Assembly (NCBI GenBank): GCA_012064385.1
Contig: QRDG01000518.1
Coordinates: forward strand, 345,460 to 409,459
Direction of reading: 5' to 3'
Source: Puccinellia tenuiflora
Taxonomy: Eukaryota; Streptophyta; Magnoliopsida; Poales; Poaceae
DNA length: 64,000 nt
The translations under genes and the position numbers were made by a program. Positions 1-10,800 of the stretch are shown here, piece by piece. Every line of letters starts with the position of its first letter. The stretch's first letter is position 1. The notes under the pieces are model-generated. The model saw only the letters and a program-made list of their open reading frames with translations, was not told where the DNA came from and ran no database searches.

Positions 1-369
1 AGGCTCCGTCCACCTTCCACTATCGGAATCCTTCAAGGCGGAATCCGGAGCCTTTACAAAGTGCTTGGGGGCACACACCCACAACTTAATCGGGGGCTCC
101 CAAATCAACACAACAACTGAAATAATAGCAATTGAAGTGAGTAAAACCAAACACCTAGGTTTTCCCAATGGAAACCCTAGGCACGAATCCCTCAAGCAAA
201 TGAGGGGGGAATGGAAAACCGATTGGTGAAGATGTAGATCTTGGCCTTCTGCTTCAATCCTCCGAAGATCAACGAGTTTGGGTGGAGGGATTGAGAGATT
301 TAGTTGATTTGAGCTTTGCAACAATGGAGGAGAGAGAAACTGGATCGGGCACACTTCTTGGAGAAGAAG

Positions 370-389
370 GGGGCTTTAAATAGGGCCCC
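370..389 (-). promoter_or_regulatory. Putative LTR TATA box inside a short inverted repeat
   Basis: On the minus strand a CTATTTAAAG box is enclosed by 5-bp arms GGGGC and GCCCC with a 10-base loop. It lies about 50 bp from the nearest palindrome of the array. The position and composition fit an RNA polymerase II core promoter in the LTR. Function is inferred; no transcript start can be seen. Confidence 0.5.
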
Positions 390-424
390 TTGAAATCGAA
401 CCGTTACGTGCTGAAAGATGCTAC

Positions 425-1050
425 AGCGGTACTACTGCTGCACGTATTCCTGCCGGTACCGTGAGCACCGCAAGCACCAGTTGCTCCGGTACCTCGCGGA
501 GGTACCGGTGCACTCCAGGCAGCGGTACTACCGGTGGGCTGCCGGTACTACCGCTGGTCACTTAGCCGCGAGGCCAAATTAATTCCAGCGGTACTACGAG
601 GCAGCTACCGTGGGGGTACCGACGGGGATACAGTACGCCAATTCAGCCCAGCGGTACCTTCGGCGGTACCACAGCAGTACTACCGCTGCGGGTATCTTGG
701 CGGTACCCTTTGTAGTAATGTGCCAGCTGCTGCCGTACCACAGGGTGGTACCGCTGCTGCCAGGTAGCGGTACTACCGGTGGTCGGCCAGTACTACCGCT
801 GGACACTTATCCGTGAGGCCGAGTTAATTCCAGCGGTACTACGAACCAGCTACCGTCGGGGTACCGACGGGATACCCGTAGCCAAAATCAACCTAGCGGT
901 ACCTCTGGCGGTAGCACCAGCAGTACTACCGCTGCCTGGAAGCAGCGGTACCTCCACGATACTGCCGCCAGGGATACTATTGCTAGGCTACGGTAGCACA
1001 GCTCCAGGAAGGAGCGGTACTACCGCTGCGCCAGCGGTACTACCGCTGAG
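425..1050. repeat. Array of 13-bp odd palindromes, consensus GCGGTACTACCGC
   Basis: The motif GCGGTA-C-TACCGC and diverged variants or half sites recur many times over about 620 bp. Each unit is two 6-bp inverted arms around one unpaired base. Spacing is irregular, so this is not a simple tandem repeat. It lies upstream (minus strand) of the TATA box at 370-389, in the U3 part of the LTR. The small open frames across it are by-products of the repeated sequence. Confidence 0.8.
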
Positions 1051-1222
1051 GCTAACTTTGTCTAAGAGGCTGATTTCAGGCCCACTCTCTTCGCGTCGAC
1101 TCCCTTGTTCTTGACCCTATATTTATCTAAAAAGTTCTACAATATTATCACACACATTAGTCCGATGTTGTGTGTTGTCATTAGACTTCAAAACGGATTA
1201 AGAGCACATATGCTCTCTTTCA

Positions 1223-1238
1223 ATCTCCCCCTTTTTGG
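1223..1238 (-). other. Polypurine tract of the minus-strand LTR element
   Basis: Minus-strand AAAAAGGGGGAGAT lies immediately before the LTR start. It is nearly the same as the tract in front of the LTRs at 11331 and 20678. In LTR elements this tract primes plus-strand DNA synthesis. Confidence 0.7.
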
Positions 1239-1520
1239 AGTATGATGACAACACACAACACAAAATCCACAAAATATAGACGGGCTCCCCCTAACGCTAT
1301 GCATCATTTAAATTTTGCTTTCAAATGCAAAATGCATAGCCGTTAGGATCAATGCTCCCCCTAGATTTTGTAAACCGAGATATCACACAAGATATGATAA
1401 TAAGAGATATAACGAAATAGCACAAATTTCGTACAAAGGAATAGACAAGTTATTACATCACATAGTTTTGCACGAATTTAAAAGGTTCCCATGTCTCACC
1501 CATGAGTTCAACGAAATCAA

Positions 1521-1682
1521 CTACCCTCACTACCAGAAGTTAGCCTACGGTGTATTCTTTGCCGCAAGAAAGCTACGGCATTACTTCCATGATCACACAA
1601 TCACGGTGGTCAGCAAAGCTCCATTGAAGGATATCATCAACAATGCCGACGCAACGGGCCGAGTCGCCAAATGGGCCGTGCC
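1521..1682 (+). pseudogene. Gypsy RT/RNase H fragment
   Basis: The translation contains YPHYQKLAYGVFFAARKLRH followed by a match to the end of the Ty3/gypsy reverse-transcriptase RNase H region, ending near GRVAKWA. Homology stops abruptly on both sides. Upstream is the AT-rich interior of the minus-strand LTR element; downstream is a minus-strand gag. Only about 54 codons survive, so this is a scrap left by rearrangement or nested insertion. Confidence 0.7.
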
Positions 1683-1692
1683 TCATCAACTC

Positions 1693-2993
1693 GTCTTTGA
1701 GCTTCCGAAGCAGTCGGCACATGTGGTTGATTCCTTGCCAGTTCGCGGCGTCTTGCGCTTGTCGACCCGGCCGGATGGGACTCGTCATGCTGACTCGTTG
1801 TTCTGGAGTTGTATGGAGTTGAATGAAGTCGACTTGCATCTGGAAAGTTAGGGTAAAGAGCTTGCTGCTGCAATGCTGTTTTCAACATGTCTATGGCGAG
1901 TCGTGCTTCCTGTCCCGTTGGATTCTCATTGAGCGGGATTCTCTCCAATACCATGGTTGCTGCATGTACATTATCCATTGGATTTGAGTAGTGTCCTACG
2001 GGTGTATGAAACCTCTTCGGTGGTGAAGCCATACCGCCGATTCCTCCTTCAGGTGGTGGGGGTGGTCCATTGGCTCCAGCTCCTGTTCCGACCCCTCCTG
2101 GTGGTGGTGTTGGTGTTGGTGGTGCTCCTGCTCCGGGTGTTGATCCTCCGACTCCTGCACCTGGGCCTGTTGGTGTCTGAAACAAGTTGGTTGGATTTAT
2201 GCGAACTCCTTCGTGCAGTCGGCTCCGAGTCCTCCGATACTGGATTGACGTGAGTTCTTGCTGGCGATTGCGTACTGCTACTGCTTCAGCTTGTACACGT
2301 TCATGTTCTGCTTGTATGCGAGCTTGTTCAGCTTGTATGCGAGTTTGTTCAGCTTGTATAAGGGCTTGGTCTGATACCAATTTCTGATTTTCTTCTGCAA
2401 CATCTGCCAACTGCTTCTCTATTGCTTCACGAGCCGCGATTAACTCCTCTGCACGAGCCGCCGCATTGTCCGCCGTAATTTCCTTTGTCAGCAAGTTGGG
2501 GTACTCCCTCCACCACGTTCTCCACCGTTTTCTGGTCCGGACATGTACACTCCAACATGGCGTGGATGTGTTGGGGATTGCACGTATTCCTCCTCGATTC
2601 CATAACCGAGCCGATCTTCAAATAATGGTAGGATTGACTCTGAATCTGCATCGTAATCTGGCTCTGAATCTGGCTCCGGCTCCTTTACTTTGGCGACTAT
2701 GCCGACTTGTGATGTACCAACGGACTCCTCTCCATCGGACTCGATGACAGCTGTTGCTTCTGAAATAGATTCCAAATCGTTAACACGATTACCTGAGTCG
2801 TTGACCATGCCAACAAACACGTTGATTTTGCCGAAGATGAGCTGGTAGCCTTCCTCGACTTCATCCATCTCCGGGCTCCACCCGTTGTCATCGATCTCGG
2901 TCTCGCCGTACTGGTTGGTGTAGACCCTGCCAATGGCGAGCTTCTCCCATAATCTCGACTCCTTTCATCACCGGCCCCACGGTGGGTGCCAAC
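1693..2993 (-). pseudogene. Ty3/gypsy gag N-terminal region with primer-binding site
   Basis: On the minus strand, the primer-binding site (about 2993-2973, reading TTGGCACCCACCGTGGGGC) is followed by an acidic leader region (about 2930-2490). A frameshift near 2494 then leads into a 285-codon frame. That frame has a coiled coil of repeated QAEQARIQAE-type units and a Pro/Gly-rich linker. The layout fits the N-terminal gag of a plant Gypsy element. The gag core, zinc knuckle and pol are absent because the frame is cut off near 1693 beside the RNase H scrap. The exact family is not recognised. Confidence 0.65.
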
Positions 2994-3345
2994 TGTCGTG
3001 GGGTTGTCACGACAAGTACTTCCTTCGGGAAGCTAAGTTGTGGGGCCATTGGCGACTAGGACACAGGAGTTGTTAATCTCGACAAGGGGACAAGGAGTTT
3101 ACCAAGGTTCGGCCCCTCTGTTTAGAGGTAAATACCTACTTCCTTCTTGTTCTTTATTGCTGTGGACTTGATCTTGACTACAGGATTCTGATTCCTCTAA
3201 CTTGGGAGTCGGCGACTACGGGTTTGGTGTTTCTTGAGAGCTTATCGATCTAAGGTCCAGGGCCCTCCTTATAAAGGCGGTCGGGTTCCTGGACTTACAA
3301 CTTATGCCGAGTTACCCATGAATACGGAGTCCTACTCTAGGTCTT
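2994..3345 (-). mobile_element. Gypsy 5' LTR, truncated by the element at 3346
   Basis: The LTR 3' end (minus strand ...CACGACA) abuts the primer-binding site at 2993. A TATA-like CTTTATAAG lies at 3269-3276 on the minus strand. The LTR is interrupted at 3345/3346 by the start of the gag-only element, which sits after the 5-base flank GTCTT. The rest of this LTR is not found on the other side at 23182, where a different Gypsy sequence occurs. Confidence 0.7.
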
Positions 3346-4490
3346 TGAAAGTGCATGGTTGATCCCATGCATGGTTTTGGTAATTAATGACAATCTCTAT
3401 GGACTAATATTTGCATTGAGCTCTATGTGTAGGTTGTCCTTTAGCTTGTGTCAAGATCATTTGTTGACCAAGGCCAAGCTTGCTTGTCTCCATTGGTTGG
3501 AGTCAAGGTCAAGGTAGAAGATCATTTGTTGATCAAGGCCAAGCTTGTCTCCATGTGTTGGAGTCAAGGTGCTTGCTTGATCTCCATTTGTTGGAGTCAA
3601 GCTCAAGGGAAGAAAAGTGTTGGGTTGATCAAGGCTTTGTGCGGGTTGATCAACTCTCAAATTCAAGTGAAGATATGCCGAAGAGTGCTCTCCCCATCTT
3701 AGTGTATGGGGGAGCATCATGTGATTCTTCACCAAGCAAAGCGCAATCAAGAAGATGGTTCGCCTTGAGGAGATGAAGATCGTCTCCATCGACCTCAAGT
3801 GGATTAATGCGCAAGGCAAAGGTATGTTCTTGGTAGGGTTTTAATTTTACCGGTCTCATGATGTTTAGTGAGAGACCGGATTATAGGATAGATAGCCGTA
3901 CTATCAAGAGGGGCTCTCAACCGAGTATCGTGATCGTATCGTTCGTGGAGAGCTCAAACCTTTGCATCCATGCAATCATCTTTATTGGTTCTTATTTGGC
4001 TTTTATCCATGTGAGAATTTAGAGCTTGTGTTCATCTCCATACCAAGCTCTAGTTCATCAAAAACGGATCTCATAAATATCTTCTTGCGTTTTTGATATC
4101 GGAGGTGTTACCGGTTTGTCTCTTCTACGAGAGGTCAAACTCTCTCCTTATGATTTCCTCCTCACATGATAGACTATGATGTGTATATGCATAATCTTGT
4201 AGGGCTTGTGATTATCTTCGAAACAAGCCCAAGATCATTGAAAACGGAGTCTTGATGAAAAGCTTGTGCGTTTTCGGTGTTGGAGATTTTGCCGGTTCAT
4301 CCGCTTGGAAAGGTATCACCATTCTATCCCTCCGCACAATCTCCTTTGCTTGTTTTCATATTTTCAGTTTTTGTAGGGTAAGCTCTTGTCGTCCTCTTTC
4401 CAACAAAATTGGATTCACTCGATTCAGACTTCATTTGCAAAAGTTATGGCAGTTCTGGTTTTCTCTGTTTGGATCTACCCCGGAGAGGGT

Positions 4491-4599
4491 CCGGAGTCTC
4501 CGGCCTGGCCGGAGTCTCCGGCCCCAAGGACCGGAATCTCCGGCCTCCCCGATGACCCAGCAGGCCGGAGTCTCCGGCCACTTACTCCGGAGTCTCCGG
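4491..4599. repeat. Five odd palindromes CCGGAGTCTCCGG in the 5' LTR
   Basis: Units lie at 4491-4503, 4509-4521, 4531-4543 (variant with GAATC centre), 4565-4577 and 4587-4599. Their centres are 18, 22, 34 and 22 bp apart. Each is CCGGAG-T-CTCCGG. The last centre is about 43 bp upstream of the TATA box. Such a cluster could bind a dimeric factor or be a dense CpG/CHG methylation target; both are inference. Confidence 0.85.
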
Positions 4600-4630
4600 C
4601 CTGGACAGGCTCCAACGGCTAGTTTTTGGG

Positions 4631-4650
4631 GGAGGCTATAAAAAGCCTCC
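4631..4650 (+). promoter_or_regulatory. TATA box in a perfect 7-bp-arm hairpin (5' LTR copy 1)
   Basis: The sequence GGAGGCTATAAAAAGCCTCC is a perfect inverted repeat: arms GGAGGCT and AGCCTCC with loop ATAAAA. The same 20-mer is present in the other three LTR copies at 12353, 13930 and 22150. It is the probable core promoter of the element. Confidence 0.7.
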
Positions 4651-5662
4651 TTCCCCCCCAAAACCTGGTTGTTGCTCTTGCTCACTTGTTCTTGCTCTTC
4701 CCCTTTGCCCTAATCCTTGTGAGCTTGATTCCTCTCTTCCCCTCCAATGATTCTTGCCCAAATTTAGGGTTTCAAGAGAGGAGATCTAGACCTACCATTC
4801 CACCAATCAAAATCCCCTCTAAGTGAGGGAAACTTGTGGATCTAGATTTTGGGGTTGCTTTGTGCTCATACCCTTTGTTCTTCCTCTCTTATTCCCCCCA
4901 AAGCATTTGTTGCTTGGTTGGAATTTGAGAGTGAAGGATTTGACTACTTTGTGTGGTTTTGCCTTTTTGCATTTGTTGCATCGGGTTGCTCCCACCACGG
5001 TGATACGTGAAGATCAAAGTTGAAGAAGCTTGTTACTCTTGGGTGCATTGTGTTCCCAAGAGCTTGTTGCCTCTTGGCTGCATTGTGTACCCTAGACGGT
5101 TTGGAGGTGCCGCGAAGACTTCGCTTGTGAAGCTTCGGCACGAGTTTGGGAGCCCCCAATTGAGTTGTGGGTGTGTGCCCCAAGAGAAGTTGTAAAGGGC
5201 TCCGGAATCCGCCCCGAAGGATTCCGATAGTGGAAGGTGAACCAATCCCTTGGGTGAGGTTCATCGGAGAATAGGGTGAGGCCTTTGTGGCATCTTGAGT
5301 AGGCCTTTTGTGGCGAGCTCACACCCCTCCAACGAGACGTACTCCCTTAATAAGGAGGAACTCGGGAATACATCCTCGTCTCCGCGTGCCTCGGTTATTT
5401 CTATACCCGAGCTTTACTTATGCAATTTACATTGTGATAGCCTTCGTGCTTGAAGTTCATATCTTGCTATCACCTTGTGGTTTGATTTGCTTAGCATAAG
5501 TTGTTGGTGCACATAGGTGAGCCTAGTAATTAGGTTGTTGGCTTGTTATTTTAAACACATAGTTTTATTCCGCATTTATCAAGCCCCTAATTAGAAAAAG
5601 TTTTAATCGCCTATTCACCCCCCCCCTCTAGGCGACATCCCGGGCATAGTTGTTCTTTCAAT

Positions 5663-5674
5663 TGGTATCAGAGC
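5663..5674 (+). other. Primer-binding site, initiator Met tRNA type
   Basis: TGGTATCAGAGC lies two bases after the LTR end. It is complementary to the 3' end of plant initiator methionine tRNA and is the usual minus-strand primer site of Copia elements. Confidence 0.85.
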
Positions 5675-5714
5675 CTCGTCTCTCTTGTTTGGCTTTACCG
5701 CCTAGAGAGTAAAG

Positions 5715-7835
5715 ATGTCGTCTAGGGATTTAGTGCACAATTCCTTGTTTAGATTTAATGGCACAAATTTTAGTGTTTGGAAAACTCATATGCTTAATCA
5801 CTTACGGGTCTTGGACCCCAATATTGAGCGTATCTTAGATATAGGTTTTTCTCCTCCAAAGGACTACGCAAGTAAGACTTTAGAGGATGAGAAAAACTTA
5901 TATCTAGATGCTCTAGCATCTAACGAGTTTTGCAAGTTTGTGAGTGTAGTTGTGTTTGAGTCAATCATGCCTCTCCGGGATACTCATGAATTATGGACCA
6001 AGCTTGAAGAAAAATATGGAGTGTCCAACTCTATTGAGGATGATTGCTCTCCCTCCACCTCCGGCCGTGACGAGTTCTCGTCTTCGTCTACTTCACCACA
6101 ATGTGGTAAGCCACAATCCAATGTGATGGTGAGTAGTGATGGTTTTTGCAATTTGGATAGTGAGCTCTTTATTGATGATTCTCCACCTCTATCTAGTTGC
6201 AATGATTCATCTTTGGACCTCAACACTCATAGCACTATAAATGATTTACATGTTAGTGTTGATAGTCCTTGCATATCATCTATAAATTGCTTGGATAAAT
6301 CTCTTTATGATATGCTTGCTTCATCTTGTTCCCTTGATAAAAATGTTTGTGTTCCCTCTAACTCTTGCATGAATATTAATGTAGAGGAAACTCAATTAAT
6401 TGTGGGACAATATTTGAACTTGAGTAGTTCAAAAATTAATTATCCCTCTTCATCCACCTATCATTGCCTTATGGCTAAATCTTCTTCTAGCAATGATAAT
6501 AATAATGATAATGATGATGATAATGATGGTGAAGAAGATGATGTGGAAAAGGTTAATGCTATGCTTCAAAATAAAGGTCTAATGATTCTTAAAGCCCTTC
6601 CTAGCAATAATAGTGCTCAAGCTAACCTCTTTGAAATCATGAGCACTCTTATTGAGCGTGGGGATACTATTGAGGCCTTAAAAGCAAGCCTTGAAGAGAA
6701 GGGTAAGATAGAAAGAGATGATGCGATGGAAAAAGCATCATTAGAAGATGCTCTTGAGGAAGAGCAAGAGACTCGGGCTTCTCTTGAGGAGAAACTTGAA
6801 AATATCGAGGAGTCTCATAATGATATATTTGCTAAAATCATTAAAGAACGTGACCATGCTCATGCTAAATATAAAGTCACGAAAAATGAAAATGCTAAAT
6901 TAAATGAAGAGCTTGCTAAGATTTCCTCTTCTATTCCTATTGTAAATGATGCTTGTGCTACTAACTCCAATTCGTGTGAAGCATCTACTTTGAAGGAGAA
7001 GGTTGAGCTAAGGGCTCAACTTGAGTTGCTAACTAGCAAGTATAGGGAGTTAGAAGAAAGTCATAAAAAGCTATCTAGCTCTAATGATGATATTCTAGCT
7101 TCCTATGCTTGTCTAAAGTTAGCTCATGAGGCCATCACTACAAAGGTAACATCTAGTGAGCCTCATGTGGATAATAGCACAACCATAACTAAAAATGCTA
7201 TATTGCCATGTGCTTGTCCTAGTAGTTCATCCATTAAAAATATTGGTACATATTGTGATGAATTACTTGCTTTGCCTTGTTGTCATTGCAATGAAGCTTC
7301 TACTTCCTCTAGTGCCTTTGTTGTCACTAACCATGTAGAGCCATCAAAAGACCTCAAGGCCCAAGCCACTTCTTTGAAGAATGGCTTGAAAAAGCGTCAT
7401 GAGGGGAAGAGTGCACTTGACAACATGTTGAGTGTGCAACAATCCCCTAATGACAAGAGTGGACTTGGATTCAACTCCAACATCAAGAACAAGTCCAAGG
7501 TCGAGAAGAAGAAGAAGGGCCAAGTTCAAGTCAAGAATCCGGCCAAGATCACTTGCTTCAAGTGCAAGCTAGAAGGGCACCATGTTCGGGATTGCCCAAT
7601 GAAGAAGAAGATGCCTCTTAGTGAGAAGCAACTAGGGAAGCGGCCTCTTGCTCAATCTCGTGCTCAACCACGGGTTGAACAAAGGCCACCTCCCAAGAAG
7701 ACTCAAGTTATTGCTCCTCATGTTAAGGAGCCTATTAAGAAGAAGAAGAGTCGGTGTTGCTACCTTTGCCGTGGCAAAGGTCATTTTGCTTCCTCATGCA
7801 CTAACGGTACCCCCATCCAACCCTATCATAATTGA
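5715..7835 (+). CDS. Gag protein of non-autonomous Copia-like element, copy 1
   Basis: This 706-codon frame starts 41 bp after the PBS at the first ATG. Residues about 10-100 (FNGTNFSVWKTHML..., LWTKLEEKYG) resemble the Copia gag core (Retrotran_gag_2/UBN2 type). An acidic Asp/Asn tract lies near residues 259-277, and long coiled-coil stretches cover about 310-480. Two CCHC zinc knuckles follow: CFKCKLEGHHVRDC near residue 613 and CYLCRGKGHFASSC near 681. Gag would form the particle and package RNA. Compared with copy 2, a run of five C instead of four near 7810 shifts the frame, so the last 57 or so conserved codons (to about 7995) are lost and the protein ends early. No pol is fused to it. 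Family membership is firm; particle assembly is inference. Confidence 0.8.
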   Translation: MSSRDLVHNSLFRFNGTNFSVWKTHMLNHLRVLDPNIERILDIGFSPPKDYASKTLEDEKNLYLDALASNEFCKFVSVVVFESIMPLRDTHELWTKLEEKYGVSNSIEDDCSPSTSGRDEFSSSSTSPQCGKPQSNVMVSSDGFCNLDSELFIDDSPPLSSCNDSSLDLNTHSTINDLHVSVDSPCISSINCLDKSLYDMLASSCSLDKNVCVPSNSCMNINVEETQLIVGQYLNLSSSKINYPSSSTYHCLMAKSSSSNDNNNDNDDDNDGEEDDVEKVNAMLQNKGLMILKALPSNNSAQANLFEIMSTLIERGDTIEALKASLEEKGKIERDDAMEKASLEDALEEEQETRASLEEKLENIEESHNDIFAKIIKERDHAHAKYKVTKNENAKLNEELAKISSSIPIVNDACATNSNSCEASTLKEKVELRAQLELLTSKYRELEESHKKLSSSNDDILASYACLKLAHEAITTKVTSSEPHVDNSTTITKNAILPCACPSSSSIKNIGTYCDELLALPCCHCNEASTSSSAFVVTNHVEPSKDLKAQATSLKNGLKKRHEGKSALDNMLSVQQSPNDKSGLGFNSNIKNKSKVEKKKKGQVQVKNPAKITCFKCKLEGHHVRDCPMKKKMPLSEKQLGKRPLAQSRAQPRVEQRPPPKKTQVIAPHVKEPIKKKKSRCCYLCRGKGHFASSCTNGTPIQPYHN

Positions 7836-10800
7836 TGATGTTTATTCTCTTGGGAAGGATAGAGTTGGCAATGTGTTTGCCAAGAATGTGGGAGCTCAAA
7901 GTGGTGGCAAGAAAAGCACCATTTGGGTTCCCACGCCTATTGTGACTAACCTCTTAGGACCCAACTTGGTTGGGGACCAACAAGCTTCAACTTGATCAAT
8001 AGGTGATTGTGGAGGACATTGGTGACTTGGTTTCTTTTGAAGAATTAAGGGATCTTCATGGTTTTATCTCATCAAGCCAAGTCAATTGGATCATCACATA
8101 TCTATCTCATAACCAATGCTTCCTCCTTGCGGTAACTTGTATTTAACTCATATATACATTGAAAGTTACTTGCTCCCTTGCATGTGTTAGTTTTGTTCCT
8201 AGCATGTGCTTGTATATGATATGCTACTTTCCTACTTGTCTTGTTATTCAAGGTTGTGTATGATAGTTGTATATCATGTATGTGTAATTTGTGTGTTGAG
8301 CTTTTTAGATCTTGTGTGGATTTAATTTGGCTTTTTGAGATATTAGTGGACCATCCCATTTTGGGGGAGTGAAATGCTTTGTGCACTTCACAAACCTAAA
8401 AATGTGCATACATGAAGCACACCACCTAGTGTTGATATTTCATATTATCTAGCTACTATGTGTATGTCATATTCATGAGAAATTCAAATTCTACAATGTC
8501 CATTAATTTCTCTAGTTGGTTTTATTTGCCTCTTGTTTAAAAATAAAATGAATCATCACATTATGGGGGAGTAATAAGCTATGTGCATATTACAATCCCA
8601 TAAAAATGTGAACATTTGAGGTTTGCCACTTAGAGTTGATATTGTACTTTATCCATTTCCTATGTGGCATGTTTACTCAAACAAGTTCCAATTTTCCTTG
8701 TGGTTACCCTTTGGTTCTTTGTTTGTGTGAGGTTGCTTGGTGTGGTTTCTCTCTAGTATGCATTCCCATATATTATGTGAGAAACCATTTGTTTCTTTTT
8801 ATTCTAACCATGGCTTTGCCGGTTGGTTCAAATAATTGAAACTACCAACAAACCTTTTTAAAATTGGTGTTTTAATTCCTATCTTTTGCCATTTGCTAGT
8901 TTGTGGTGAAGTTGGTCTTGTACATCATTCCTTTACACCACCGAGAAATATCTCTATATACTCCTTGTCCATGACAAGTGATACTACTAATTGTGGTGGA
9001 TTTTTTAGACCATCTTCACATTGGCTCTAGCATTGACTTGCTTTATCTGTTGCCTTCCTTGCCTTTTGAATGGATCCTATTTTTTAATTGGTAGTGTTTA
9101 GTGTTGTAAATAAAATATGGAGAGTAATGATCCCTTGTGCATGCATTTGTATTCAAATGCAAATATCAAAGATAATGCATGTATATTGGGGGAGCATTCC
9201 TTTTTATTTAGAACACTAACCTATCTATCAATTTTTGATCCTTTCAATTGGCATTTGATCTTTATCTTGTGTTGGTACCTTCAATTGGTATTAATTGGAA
9301 TTTAATATCTCCTCCATAGATATTTCTTCCAATTAATATTTATTGTGGGAGTCTTGATACTTCTTGCCTATTTCACTTACATGATTTCGGTCAAGTATCA
9401 CCCTCTTCTTGGTATCTTTTTCTCCTAAAATGACATTTGTTGTTTTAATTGGTATCTTATTTTCAATTGATGTCTTATCGATCATTTGTTGTGTTGATTT
9501 GATTTTTTCCTCAATCATGTGTTGATTTGGATTTTGATATAATTTGGACAACCTTTTCTTGTCACACCTTGGTGTGCTTTATTGGTTTACTTGGTGTTTT
9601 GTCCAATTTGTATATCTTTTGGTTCTTGTAAGTCTATGCATGCTTTTTACTAGTATATAATATTATTAGCATGCTAGTCTTTCTAGTTCCAATATATAGG
9701 GGATACTCCACCGAATCCTAAATCGGTTAAGATGTGCATGAAATTCAATTTCATATCTATATGCACATATTTATGTGGAGTGTTTCCTATATATTGTAGT
9801 TTTTCTAACTACTATGGACCCAATGAGTTTGGGAACCATTTTGTACTCTAATTGTGTTTTAGGTACAATGGAGATGCGTTGGATTCTTGCCTCATTCATA
9901 AGGAGGTGTTCTCACCGTGTGATTGTCGGAGTCAAGCTTTGATGACAAACAAACTCTCATCATCTTCATCATCGATGCATCTTGGTAACAAGTATCTATC
10001 CCATGCATACTTTTCTAGTTCCAACCTTGTGTAGGTTACCTCTTGGCATGAATGCTCTTATATGCAATTGTTGTGGTTTTGGCCTATTTCCTTCACTTAA
10101 TATATCTTTGTGATATGTGTGATGAATTTGCAAAAACCTTTTCTTCAATTGATATTATTTCCTTGTGATACTTGTTGCCTATTTCAAAGCATCTCCACTA
10201 TCTCTTGTTCCCTTAGTGATATGTGTGATGCATTTGATATATTTGAAGTTCATTTATGTACAATGAGATAAATTTGAGCTATGTGCTATGCTTTTAAGCA
10301 ACAATCTCATTTGTATATTTATGACTTCCTTTTGGATACCTTGTTATCTTTTTCCCGAACCATTTCGTATGTATATGTTTCTTTGAGGATGTATATCTTC
10401 AATGGTTTGTCTAATAAGAAACCTATACATATGAGAGAGGTCATCTTTTAGTTGGTATCCTATTTCCTTTGAGTCACCTTGTTTTTCATCTATAATTCTT
10501 TGGTGGCTCCAAATTTGCCTCATGAGTGCTTGTCTTATTGTTTATTGGTATCTTTGCACACTCATGTATTTCTTAAAGATCTTTGACTTCATGCCTACCA
10601 TGGTGAGCATGTTGAATTTTATTGGCTAAATGTTCTCACTTGCTTTTGGCATTTCAATTGGTTTTAGTTCCAATTGGTATCCCTAAGCTTGTGAACATAT
10701 CTCTTTAAAAGATCTCTTTTCTCGGTTGGGTCTATCTTATGATGAATTTTTGAAAATTGGTATCTCCTTTATGGCTCAACCACATCTTTGGTGCAAGTGC

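Larger units (their letters stand above)
1..1222 (-). mobile_element. 3' LTR (left part off-window) of a minus-strand LTR retrotransposon
   Basis: Read on the minus strand, this LTR starts with TGAAAGAG at 1222, directly after a polypurine tract, and runs off the left edge. Bases about 1-105 are the reverse complement of a stretch of the LTRs at 3346 and 12460 (the segment around 5140-5240), so the two families are related. The middle carries the palindrome array and the TATA box listed separately. The element's internal side, 1239 to about 1520, is AT-rich with further CTCCCCCT blocks and no coding motif. The family assignment beyond a Copia-like relative is inference. Confidence 0.7.
3346..5660 (+). 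repeat. 5' LTR of copy 1 (2315 bp)
   Basis: The LTR begins TGAAAGTGC and ends TTCTTTCA, with TG...CA termini. The left flank is GTCTT (3341-3345). It contains the five-palindrome array (4491-4599) and the TATA hairpin (4631-4650). The length is unusually large for a Copia-like LTR. The Pro/Ser-rich open frames around 4250-4700 arise from the palindrome array and are not considered genes. Confidence 0.85.

Noticed and set aside
425..1050. Resemblance to a CRISPR array
   Set aside because: Units are short palindromes with irregular spacing and no unique spacers of constant length, in a plant LTR.
534..1114. Arg/Tyr/Val-rich open frames within 534-1114
   Set aside because: By-products of the GCGGTACTACCGC array inside an LTR.
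4252..4826. Overlapping open frames encoding SLRPGRSLRPQ / PESPAPRTG-type repeats on both strands
   Set aside because: They are produced by the CCGGAGTCTCCGG palindromes, which contain no stop codons in several frames, and lie in LTR promoter DNA. The same applies at 12081-12811, 13426-14059 and 21646-22204.
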